Assembly (NCBI GenBank): GCA_003024985.2
Contig: PXIH01S0006251.1
Length of the DNA stretch: 11,913 nt
Direction: 5' to 3' (one strand)
Source of the DNA: Euperipatoides rowelli
Lineage: Eukaryota > Onychophora > Udeonychophora > Euonychophora > Peripatopsidae
Shown: in pieces, positions 1 through 7,208 of the stretch
How the letters are laid out: each line of letters begins with the position of its first letter
How positions within the stretch are numbered: the stretch's first letter is position 1
Program-made: the position numbers and the translations under genes
Notes under the pieces: generated by a model
Told to the model about the DNA's origin: nothing
Databases searched by the model: none
What the model saw: the letters and a program-made list of their open reading frames with translations, nothing else

Positions 1-77
1 TATGTTTGTGTAGGGAGCTTTTACTTTTTGTTTAGAGAAAATATAGGTCCGTCCCAGACATATATTGACTCTTCATC

Positions 78-175
78 TTAGGAGAAAGGATGACTTTCGA
101 GTGGTTATGTATGTCACTCCACAGGTTATAGCCTGAAGTTTTCACTCAAAGGTTTCACCGATCTATTTCTCCTAA
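78..175. repeat. Unit 1 of an interspersed direct repeat with terminal inverted repeats
   Basis: This 98-bp unit begins TTAGGAGAAA (78-87) and ends with the exact reverse complement TTTCTCCTAA (166-175). Its interior (about 102-165) matches the second unit at 217-334 over most positions, including the shared word GGTTATGTATGTCACTCCAC and the later GCCTGAAGTTTTCACTC. It could be a very small MITE-like element, a satellite monomer, or a DNA copy of a structured RNA. No coding potential was seen. The repeat and its inverted ends are directly visible; the nature of the unit is inferred. Confidence 0.75.
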
Positions 176-216
176 GGGGAAGAAAAAGTTAATCACCTAG
201 GCCTACTTTAAATTCC

Positions 217-334
217 TAGGAGGAAGGGCTATTTCAATTGGTTATGTATGTCACTCCACAAGCTCTAGCCTGAAGTTTTCACTCCAATTTAGACGACTAG
301 GTGCATACAAGGTTTCACCAATCTATTCCTCCTA
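217..334. repeat. Unit 2 of the same repeat, with its own inverted ends
   Basis: The second copy is 118 bp and is bounded by TAGGAGGAA (217-225) and its exact reverse complement TTCCTCCTA (326-334). It carries an extra block of about 22 bp (roughly 286-308) that unit 1 lacks, placed between the shared TTTTCACTC and AAGGTTTCACC words. Relative to unit 1 the end sequence changed GGAGAAA to GGAGGAA on the left and TTTCTCC to TTCCTCC on the right, so complementarity was kept. The spacer between the units (176-216) shows no further copy. Confidence 0.75.
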
Positions 335-787
335 AAGAATGACAAAAACTAAATTTTTACTAATACAAATATAATATATAATTATCTCTTACTTTTGTTT
401 ATAAATATATTGCTAATTAAATTACTGTTAATTTTCCTTGCTAAATAAAAAAATATATAACAAAGGCTAGAACTAATTCTAGTGTTTGACAAGCTAGAAC
501 AGACCCAAGTCTGAACTAAATAATATTGGACTCTCCCTTAATGTTATCAAGAGTATAACATCTACCAGGTCTTTATCACATGTAGACTAAAACATAAGGT
601 GTCTATGACAAATTTTAAAAAAAATTAATAAAAGGATGAAACTCAAGCTAGTGTAACATGACTTCATGACAAAAAAAGGATAGGAAAGTATTTAGTTTAA
701 TTTACGGATTAGGTTTATTCTTTAAACAGTTTTTAATAGCAAAACCAAAGTCCTTTTTAATTAAATTTTAGTAATTTTTTAGCATCT
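335..787. other. AT-rich stretch, no gene; possible poly(A) signal for the minus-strand ORF
   Basis: No convincing ORF was seen on either strand. A short hairpin of 6-bp arms (CTAGAA/TTCTAG) lies near 467-482. On the minus strand AATAAA occurs at 719-714, about 70 nt beyond the stop codon of the ORF at 788-1278, where a polyadenylation signal would be expected. The hexamer is common by chance in DNA this AT-rich, so it is weak support only. Confidence 0.4.
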
Positions 788-1278
788 TTAAATAGTTAAA
801 TTTTCTTTCTTTCTTTTTGAATTTTGGCCCCTCCTCCGTCTAGTGCCTGGCCTTTTCTTAATGCTGCCAGTCTGCACTCCTTTGTTTATCATCATTTTCT
901 TCCTACATTCACACTTTTTCTTCTTAGCCGGCCCTTTGCTTATCTTATTCCCCTTGTGTTCGTTTGAATGACTGTTCTTCGGATTTGTGTTTTTCCTCCT
1001 ACTGTATGTATGAACTTTTGGGGTTGACCCATGACCTAGGCTTCGCTGGGGTATCAAGGTAAATTCCACAGATGACTGTCTGACCAGTGTTCCCTTCCTC
1101 TTAGCAGCGGCAGTACAGCAAAATTCAGTCCCACAGAGGGCATTCGCCGTATCCGGCACCATCCAAATCAATGTATTTGTATCCGTGGCTTTATCATAGG
1201 AAAGTGGGTACAGTAGGTAACCCTTTTCATCCGTCATCATTTTTGGCCCGACTTTGGTCAAAGAGACATTTTTTTTCA
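788..1278 (-). CDS. Possible terminal coding exon, unrecognised protein with highly basic C-terminal tail
   Basis: About 163 residues are open on the minus strand and end at a TAA at 790-788. The stretch is visibly richer in G+C than its surroundings, which favours real coding sequence. The N-terminal half is mixed (MMTDEKGYLLYPLSYDK, then a Cys cluster ALCGTEFCC). The C-terminal half is dense in Lys and Arg, with clusters KKKKCECRKK and RRRRGQ, like a nuclear-localisation, heparin-binding or nucleic-acid-binding tail. No secretion signal was seen. Upstream, an AG at 1280-1279 could be a splice acceptor, giving an exon start at 1278 in phase 1, but its polypyrimidine tract is poor. Without splicing the first ATG pair is at about 1240-1235. 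A possible AATAAA lies at 719-714. I do not recognise the family. It could also be a chance ORF or the remains of a transposon protein. Confidence 0.4.
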
Positions 1279-1282
1279 CTAG

Positions 1283-2230
1283 GAGTTTATAAGTGTATAA
1301 TCATGTCCAGCCAAACATTCACCCCTACATGTAGTTATTTTTGTTTTGCTTTTACTTTTGTTTTTTTTGTATAGAAGGTCTGGACTTATAATTAGTGTTT
1401 CAGAATTTAAACAAAGCTTTTATCTTATCCTTTATAGTACCAGATCTTCCCCTAATGGAGTAAAGACTTTTTTTTCATAATTTTTTATAAGAATAATTGA
1501 ATGTTCGAAATGACACAGTTAGATCTATAGTTATTTCGAACAATGGGCCTCTAGAGACATGACCTTGGTTCAATAAATAAACTAAATCAATATGTAAATA
1601 ATCAACAGTAGTTGCAGACAAAATCTAATAGTATAACAATAAGTCTAGGAAAAGTGGAAAAACCTTTTAAATTCCCACGCTTAAGAAATTTCGAACCTTC
1701 TATTAGCTCATTCCAAGAGTCTTTATGGGAAAATAAATTAACAATAGTATTTAGCTTCAATATTTTTATTTTTGAAATCTATTTGATCAATTCTGATATG
1801 CCTTATTAATATTCAGGATTATTAATTTTTTGATGAAAGAATCTTGCTAAGCATTAGAAAACAAAACAAATTTTTATAAAAACCTAATTAGAGTATTTTT
1901 CTTGTAGCAAATAGACAGTAAAATAATACCTCAGAAACAGACTAATATTTTTTAGAATTATAAAAAATTATTTCAGAATCGTAATCCATGTTTATTTTTT
2001 TTCCAACTTAAAATAAAGTTGAAGTTTGTAAATTGATCATTGAACTATTTTTAAAATATTTTTTTCAATTTTTAAATACCATTTTCGTTTAAATTTAAAT
2101 ATTACCATTTAAATCTTGTATGCAGACAGACTGACAGACAGGTCTAGTAGCCAATGTAACCTTTTTATATTATGATCAAACTATGCTGGCATTTTATTTC
2201 ATTTAATTATGATGTATTCCTTTTATTGAT
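1283..2230. other. AT-rich stretch without a supported gene
   Basis: Homopolymer runs and AT-rich sequence dominate. An inverted repeat TGTTCGAAAT/ATTTCGAACA lies at 1502-1542, and a short GACAGA-type repeat patch occurs near 2125-2142. The 65-codon open frame at 1612-1809 has a composition expected from AT-rich DNA and no recognisable motif, so it is not called as a gene. Confidence 0.5.
1502..1542. repeat. Small inverted repeat (10-bp arms, 21-nt loop)
   Basis: TGTTCGAAAT at 1502-1511 is the exact reverse complement of ATTTCGAACA at 1533-1542. As RNA, three more pairs (including one G-U) could extend the stem inward. No neighbouring gene gives it a role. It may be a chance structure. Confidence 0.5.
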
Positions 2231-2379
2231 TTTTTTTTTTTTCAAAATTTATTTTTTAGAGTTCATGAGAATTTAAACATATTTTTTTTTATCATTCCAA
2301 TAATTATTAATTATGAATTCATTATTCAAGATTGTCTACATGAAATGAAAATAATTTTTAAATTATGCTTTTAGACTTG
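2231..2379. repeat. 149-bp segment, copy 1, identical to 3913-4061 and ending at an N
   Basis: It starts with a 12-T run and continues to ...TTTTAGACTTG, directly before the N at 2380. Every base matches 3913-4061, including the lengths of the T12 and T9 homopolymers. Such identity in non-coding DNA, abutting an unresolved base, is the pattern of an unmerged contig overlap rather than of an old repeat family. Confidence 0.9.
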
Positions 2380-2380
2380 N
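2380..2380. other. Single N, scaffold join
   Basis: A single unresolved base lies immediately after the 149-bp duplicated segment. Similar single Ns occur at 3121, 3912, 6535, 9168 and 9821. They probably mark joins between contigs whose gap was estimated as zero or negative. Confidence 0.6.
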
Positions 2381-2502
2381 ATGTCTGTGTAGATAAACAT
2401 AATAACATTAAACTACTATGACTAATAATAATAACAGGATTTTGATAACATTCAAATATGGAACTATACAACAATAAATGTGCAGAGCTGGCACGTAAAT
2501 TA

Positions 2503-2984
2503 TTACATACAAAACTTCATCTCCTTCTTAGATTGGATATTAGCATCTGTGTATCTGTCTTGGGGGATAGATAATGTAAGTGTGCATAGTTGATTGATAT
2601 GTCTTTTGCTGCTGCTGCGTCCTTCTCCAAGGTTTACTATGTATGTGACCGGCCCTAGAATCTTTTCTATGGTGGCTTGTTTCCAGCGCTTGTCTAGTTT
2701 GTTTTGTAGATCCTGGCAAGTATGTGGTCTCTGATGTTGAAGAAATGGAGATTCCTGGTATAGTCAGGTGAGTAGGTGTGGGTGGGAGGTTTGATGAGAT
2801 GCAGTCTGTTTCTTAGCGGTCTTCCTAAGAAAAGTTCTGCAGGAGATTTGTTGGTGGTAATCAGAGGGGTGCTTCTATAAGAGAATAATAGTTCATTGAT
2901 TTTGATGGCTAGGATGGAGAAGTCATCCAGGTGATAAAATTAGTTGTTGACCATTTGCACAAATCCCCCTGCCAGGCCATTATG
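2503..2984 (-). pseudogene. Degraded Ty3/gypsy-type retrotransposon integrase, C-terminal part of pol
   Basis: This is a remnant of the integrase that inserts the cDNA of an LTR retroelement. On the minus strand from 2984 one frame reads HNGLAGGFVQMV, then a TAA stop (2942-2940), then ELLFSYRSTPLITTNKSPAE and LFLGRPLRNRLHL, ending at a TAG (2696-2694). These match the end of the integrase core in the gypsy family (NGxAE, AYRxTP, TTGxSPAELLxGRxLRTRL). A second frame takes over near 2700-2730 and reads KRWKQATIEKILGPVTYIV and KRHINQL, the GPY/F module and usual end of pol, closing at a TAA (2505-2503). Glycine stands where the catalytic glutamate of the DDE triad is expected. The upstream core, RT and LTRs were not found, and homology stops at an A10 run at 2987-2996. 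The element is inactive as shown: one internal stop, one frameshift, truncated. Confidence 0.85.
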
Positions 2985-3120
2985 TTAAAAAAAAAATGGG
3001 ACCCGTATTTTCCATTTAACCCAGGCTCTGCATAACATAGACACACAGTTTTATAAATTGGAATTTGCAAAACTTTTTCTTATAGCCAGTAAAAAAAGGA
3101 TGGAGGAAGAGGCGCAGGGG

Positions 3121-3121
3121 N
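3121..3121. other. Single N, scaffold join
   Basis: An unresolved base between GCGCAGGGG and GCAATTTTAG. No repeated overlap was seen on its two sides. Confidence 0.5.
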
Positions 3122-3807
3122 GCAATTTTAGTTTTGATCACTAAAAAATGTTCACCACAATTGGACAAAGTATTGAATCACTGTCATTTGAACCCTCTGT
3201 GTCAATTAGAAATGAATGATCCATTTTTCAAAACAGTTACAATAGCCAATTTTTACTTCGTCATTTTTCCAATGATCATAGCAGTTTTGTTCAGCTACAA
3301 CTGTAATGTTTATCTTTTACTCTTCATTTGTAGCAATATTTTGAAAGAAAAAAGAAAACGTGTGTGGTCAGCCACAGCTAGCAGAATAATGTTAAAATAC
3401 ATAAGAAAAAAAAAATACTGTGAATGTCAATTTTAATATTGTGATCCTCAGATTCCTCACAATCTAATAATTCTATATATTTTAAGTTTCTAGTTCCTAG
3501 AAAATTTTATATTCAAGTTACAACCGTTAACTAGATCTTTATAATAATTGCATAAAGTAAAACATTCAAACTTTCCACCATTTAAGATTCTAAAAGACCA
3601 GGACATTTTATATCTTGATTAATTTTCAAGTCCATAACTTTTTATCTAAATTTATTATTTGAGTTTGTGACTAAAACAGACATTACATAAAGGTTTGATG
3701 AAACCTTACTATTTTTGCTGGTTGCAAAATTTTTAACTCCATTTGATCTGATGAAAAATGTGAGAATATGTGGTTGAGAGGGAGCTAGGAGTGAGATTAA
3801 TCTAATC
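3122..3807. other. AT-rich stretch; one weak open frame with a membrane-like segment
   Basis: An open frame of about 100 codons runs to 3436 on the plus strand, but it has no ATG near its upstream end; the first in-frame ATG is near 3211. It includes a hydrophobic run (FYFVIFPMIIAVLFSY), then CNVYLLLFICSN and a basic KEKRKR. This superficially recalls a membrane helix followed by a basic loop, but T-rich DNA yields such peptides by chance and no family motif is present. It is therefore not called as a gene. The rest holds nothing recognisable. Confidence 0.35.
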
Positions 3808-3911
3808 CAGTGATTCTCAACCATTATTAACCAAATGTCCCCTTTTTATTAATTTTTAAATTTACCAAACCTACCCCTTCACATCCAACCACCCCTCATG
3901 TCTACTTGTAT

Positions 3912-3912
3912 N
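3912..3912. other. Single N, scaffold join
   Basis: The unresolved base sits directly before the second copy of the 149-bp segment. With the N at 2380 it brackets the region 2381-3911 that may have been inserted wrongly between two overlapping contigs. Confidence 0.6.
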
Positions 3913-4061
3913 TTTTTTTTTTTTCAAAATTTATTTTTTAGAGTTCATGAGAATTTAAACATATTTTTTTTTATCATTCCAATAATTATTAATTATGAAT
4001 TCATTATTCAAGATTGTCTACATGAAATGAAAATAATTTTTAAATTATGCTTTTAGACTTG
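3913..4061. repeat. 149-bp segment, copy 2, identical to 2231-2379
   Basis: The offset is a constant 1682 bases with no substitution or indel. Copy 1 ends at an N and copy 2 begins at an N, so a suffix of one contig equals a prefix of another. The simplest reading is that 2379 joins 4062 directly. Confidence 0.9.
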
Positions 4062-4774
4062 ATGTGATTATTTCTTTTGAGAAAAACCAGACAGTGAGAT
4101 TTGGAGTAATTGCTCCTTTCTTGCTAAAGCTGTTCACCAAATTTGCAAATATTATTCTAGGTAAATTTTTCCATGTGGGACAATCTAATCAGTCAAACTG
4201 GTGTTTACCCACCGACTATTCAAAACTTGCCATCCATCACTCATGGATGTTCATTCAAGTGAGACAATGAATTAATCTGGAATTTTATTTATTTTGGTTC
4301 CTCTCATCAGATTTTCCTTATTTTCCTTTTGTTAGTTAATATTTGGCTTATTTCCACAATTTTTGACATTTTTAATAATGGCATTATTGTTAATATTTCC
4401 ATAACATAAATTATTTAAATTTGTACATATTTTTGACCCTGATGATTCATATTAACCCCTGTAGTGAAATACAATGGATCCTGTACACTGTTTAACAAAA
4501 GACTTGGATCAGACCTACCTCCTTTTGATGCCCCAACTTATGAATGACACAACACCTGTCAGATTTCTTTTAAATATTATTGGAGACTCAACTTTTAATT
4601 ATTCATTAATTCAATTGTGAAGTCTTATTGGATCGGTCTCCTTTGCCAAAACTTGGGACAGTCAAAATATTAATTCTTTTACCCTAACATGCATTTTTAA
4701 AATTTAATGGTGTAAAGATTAGAACTCAGATCTTCACAACACATTCCCACATTTTTATTTTTGTTTTTCCTGAT
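4062..4774. other. Intergenic or element-internal stretch, no supported gene
   Basis: A 67-codon open frame ending at 4270 and a 48-codon frame at 4474-4620 (ATG in a good context, ACAATGG) are present. Neither shows a motif or family resemblance. The two GGATC-containing patches near 4506 and 4630 share only short words. Nothing else was seen. Confidence 0.4.
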
Positions 4775-5252
4775 ATGAACCGCCAAGAAGATGTTAAACT
4801 ACAAGAAATTACTGATATAGACAAGCTGAGCTGCAGCCAACACCAGCCCATCTCCAGCCACAGAGACACAGCCGTAAATTACGTTTTCCATACTTATTTA
4901 GTACTTGGTATTTTTTTCCATACTTTTAAATCCGCTTCCAGTCCACTATCAGCAGCTAAGAGAAATTGTGCCCTACAAGCCAAGAGTATCCAGACTCAGC
5001 TGAGAAAATTTCAGTTTTTACAATAGCCATATCAAGTGCTCCCACCAAGGCACCAACCTTAGACCAGTTGAAGGCTGTGGCTGATTCCCGAGAAAAGAGG
5101 CTATTTCTCCCTACACATCAGAGAGATAAACCAGCTAAAGCAGAGGATAGCCTAAGCTAAGCGCTGTCTACCCAATCCCTGTCCCATAATGTTCTATAGC
5201 TTAAAGAACATAAGGCCAGTCTACTTCCATGATCTATCCCACTTCAACAGCT
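4775..5252. other. G+C-richer block with exon-like composition, unrecognised
   Basis: The block is less AT-rich than its surroundings. Two short overlapping plus-strand frames (to 5026 and to 5160) are open, the second reading SSAPTKAPTLDQLKAVADSR and ending at a TAA at 5158-5160. A possible short intron (donor GTAAAT at 4874, acceptor CAG ending at 4941) gives a stop soon after the junction, so it does not rescue a longer frame. TTTCCATACTT occurs twice, near 4885 and 4916. It could be a decayed exon or transposon, but I cannot assign it. Confidence 0.35.
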
Positions 5253-5319
5253 GAGGCTGAATCACTCTACATAAATGTATCAACATAGCTGATACATTTA
5301 TGTAGAGTCATTCAGTCTC
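5253..5319. repeat. Strong hairpin: 30-bp arms, 28 pairs matched, 7-nt loop
   Basis: The left arm 5253-5282 and the right arm 5290-5319 are inverted copies with two mismatches; the loop is ACATAGC. The inner 19 pairs, starting from ACTCTACATAAATG on the left, are perfect. In size it resembles a microRNA precursor, but such perfect arms are also typical of recent snap-back duplications or of MITE tips. No similar copy occurs elsewhere in the window. The structure is plainly visible; any function is inferred. Confidence 0.8.
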
Positions 5320-6632
5320 CAAGCGTTGTGATCATTATCATCCTAGAAGAAATCTGATACAATCTGTTTGTCACTAAAATTTTATTTTCTATTTGCTAAT
5401 TTTTTTTAACTTCGTATAAAAGAACTTAATAATCATTTCCATCATTAGAACTTTTAGCTAGACCAGAACTTTTATCCTTTACAGGAACATTTTTTTCAAC
5501 TTCTTCAAAATCTATTTCAATCCAAATTTTAACCTTTTAACCACCAGATGCTTCTACAATGAAAAACACATCGATCTTTGGAAGACTTTAACTTTGACAA
5601 TATGTCTGCAACAGGCGTAAGTTTATATTTTTATTTATTGTAGTTGTGGAAATATTGCCATTTATTTTTTTCTATGTTTTTTTTATTTATTTTTTTCCTT
5701 GATTTTAATGTTTGATCATTTAAATTGATTTCCCCCTGTGTTCCTTTTATATTTTGGATACTATAATAAGTGTTAATTGAAATCAGAAATTTTTCATATT
5801 TTTAACTTTGAGATTTTTGTTTCAATATTTTTGAAAGCAATACAGATAGAAAAACTTTCAATATATTTTTATACTTGATAATATTTAGTTGTATGACATA
5901 TTTTTACAATTGTTCATTTGTTGATGTCTGTCTGTTTCTGATGGAAAAGAACACGAGATAAAAATATTCAAATTATATTTCCAATAAACCAATCATTAAA
6001 TTAAATATTGTTTCGACTTGTAAATTCTTCCGTCAATCTATTTTTATTTATATTGTTGTTGCATTTTTCAAAATACCGATTTTTATACACTTAGATTTCA
6101 GAGACCCCCCTTGAATTATTGTATACTTGAATAATTTATTTCCAAGCTTGTCAAACTTCTTCGCACCAGACAAAAACAACCACAGGCCAGGTAGGTGATA
6201 GAGTCTTGATATCACTGAAGCAGTCTTCAAGAAAAAAACCCATTTTTTTTTTAATTCAAGGCCCTCATGCTCCCTGTCAACCACTCATCCTTGAGTTGGC
6301 AATAACACCTCGATCTTGTTGCTCACAATTTTACATATTCAATTTTTTTGTTATATATTTTTATTTCAGCTCTACAACTAATTTAAAACTACATTTCTAT
6401 TTCATCACAATAATTAGTTTAAATATTTTAATAATAGAAAGATAAACTTACTGCTCATCTTTGTAGAGATAGGTTGGAACCACCTAACTGATCAGGATCG
6501 TTCATAATGGATGTGAAAACTCCAGGTTAAAGCCNTTAAATTTATATATTAATATTTAAATTTTTAGAACGTGAATGTCATGTCTGTAGGCCATGTGGCA
6601 ATAATAGGTGAACGTCCATCGTCCTAAAAGTG
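5320..6632. other. AT-rich stretch without a supported gene; N at 6535
   Basis: The sequence is dominated by T-rich runs. Open frames of 78 and 79 codons on opposite strands overlap at 6048-6445. Neither shows a motif, and their overlap across the same modestly richer patch (6165-6310) suggests chance. A TGTCTGTCTGTTTCTGATGG patch near 5924 is of a kind common in invertebrate repeats but cannot be assigned. Confidence 0.45.
6535..6535. other. Single N, scaffold join
   Basis: An unresolved base between GGTTAAAGCC and TTAAATTTAT. No overlap repeat was seen across it. Confidence 0.5.
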
Positions 6633-6866
6633 TTAACAGCATTAACATCATGAACAAGATTAACAGCTTTAACAACATTAACAGCATTAACCTCATTAAC
6701 CTCGTTAACTTTATTAACCTCATTAATCTCATTAACCTCATTAACATAATTAACCTCATTAACCACATTAACCTCATTAACATCATTAACCTCATTAACA
6801 TCATTAACCTCATTAATGTCATTAATGTCATTAACTTTATTACTGTTATTACTATCATCACTATTA
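6633..6866. repeat. 26-unit minisatellite, period 9, consensus TTAACCTCA
   Basis: From 6633 the sequence divides without any indel into 26 nonamers. The first half TTAA(C) is nearly constant and the second half varies (CCTCA, CATCA, CAGCA, TGTCA). From about 6732 to 6812 units of type TTAACCTCA alternate with other units, often TTAACATCA, giving an 18-bp higher-order period. Because the period is a multiple of three, long frames are open here on both strands (Asn-Leu-Ile-type or Asn-Glu-Val-type repeats). These are taken as products of the repeat, not genes. Confidence 0.9.
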
Positions 6867-7048
6867 CTATTACTATTATTATTATCATTATCATCATCAT
6901 CATCATCACCATCATCATCATTTTATTATTATCATCATCATCTCCATCACAACCCTCATTGCCGTCGCCGTGGCTGCTCCCATCTTTGTCACCGTCACCA
7001 CAACCACTACTTCGTCATCATCATCGTCGTCATCATCATCATCATCAT

Positions 7049-7127
<79 letters not shown>
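6867..7127. repeat. Compound trinucleotide microsatellite (TTA/TCA), continuing the 9-bp array
   Basis: The nonamer array passes smoothly into TTA and TCA triplets, then a G+C-richer degenerate part (about 6945-7012: GCCGTCGCCGTGGCTGCTCC and neighbours), then nearly pure TCA (about 7015-7080) and pure TTA (about 7080-7126). A triplet phase can be followed through the degenerate part. Frames here encode poly-Ile, poly-His, poly-Tyr, poly-Asn or poly-Asp, as any such repeat would. None is called as coding. Confidence 0.9.
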
Positions 7128-7165
7128 CATACCTGAATTAAATACACTATCCTATGAATAAATTT

Positions 7166-7188
7166 AAAATGCCACCTAGTGGCATTTT
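7166..7188. promoter_or_regulatory. Perfect 10-bp-arm hairpin containing a CTCF-core-like site
   Basis: AAAATGCCAC (7166-7175) and GTGGCATTTT (7179-7188) are exact inverted copies around CTA. Read on the minus strand the centre is CCACTAGGTGGCA, which fits the known CTCF core consensus (CCASYAGRKGGC). It lies 9 bases inside the candidate hAT-type end at 7197-7208. CTCF is present in many bilaterians, so a transposon-carried site is possible. Binding is not shown by the sequence, and the palindrome may only be a subterminal repeat of the element. Confidence 0.4.
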
Positions 7189-7208
7189 GCACCAAGTGAG
7201 AAACACTG

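Larger units (their letters stand above)
3808..7208. mobile_element. Candidate non-autonomous hAT-type element defined by matching ends
   Basis: CAGTGATTCTCA at 3808-3819 and TGAGAAACACTG at 7197-7208 are inverted copies with 11 of 12 positions matching. The motif CAGTGxTTCTCAA is typical of terminal inverted repeats of many hAT-superfamily elements. The C-rich subterminal text after the left end (3836-3900) also fits that type. The flanking octamers ATCTAATC (3800-3807) and ATCCTAGC (7209-7216) agree at only 5 of 8 positions, so the target duplication is poor. No transposase was recognised inside. The left end lies on a segment whose placement is doubtful (see 3913-4061), so the two ends may belong to different copies. 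Confidence 0.35.

Noticed and set aside
1171-1374. Plus-strand 67-codon frame opposite the candidate exon
   Set aside because: It is antisense to the better minus-strand frame and runs into T-rich sequence coding for Phe and Val repeats. No motif was seen.
3134-3436. Open frame resembling a membrane helix plus a basic loop (receptor-like)
   Set aside because: No ATG near the start, no conserved receptor motif, and T-rich DNA gives hydrophobic runs by chance.
4874-4941. Possible 68-nt intron (GTAAAT...CCAG) inside the G+C-richer block
   Set aside because: Joining the flanks leads to a stop a few codons later, and the flanking peptides are unrecognised.
6556-7195. Several long open frames on both strands encoding Asn/Ile/Leu, poly-His, poly-Tyr, poly-Asp and Met-rich repeats
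   Set aside because: They exist because the repeats have periods of 9 and 3. Openness on both strands and in several frames at once, with single-residue runs, is the mark of a microsatellite, not of coding sequence.
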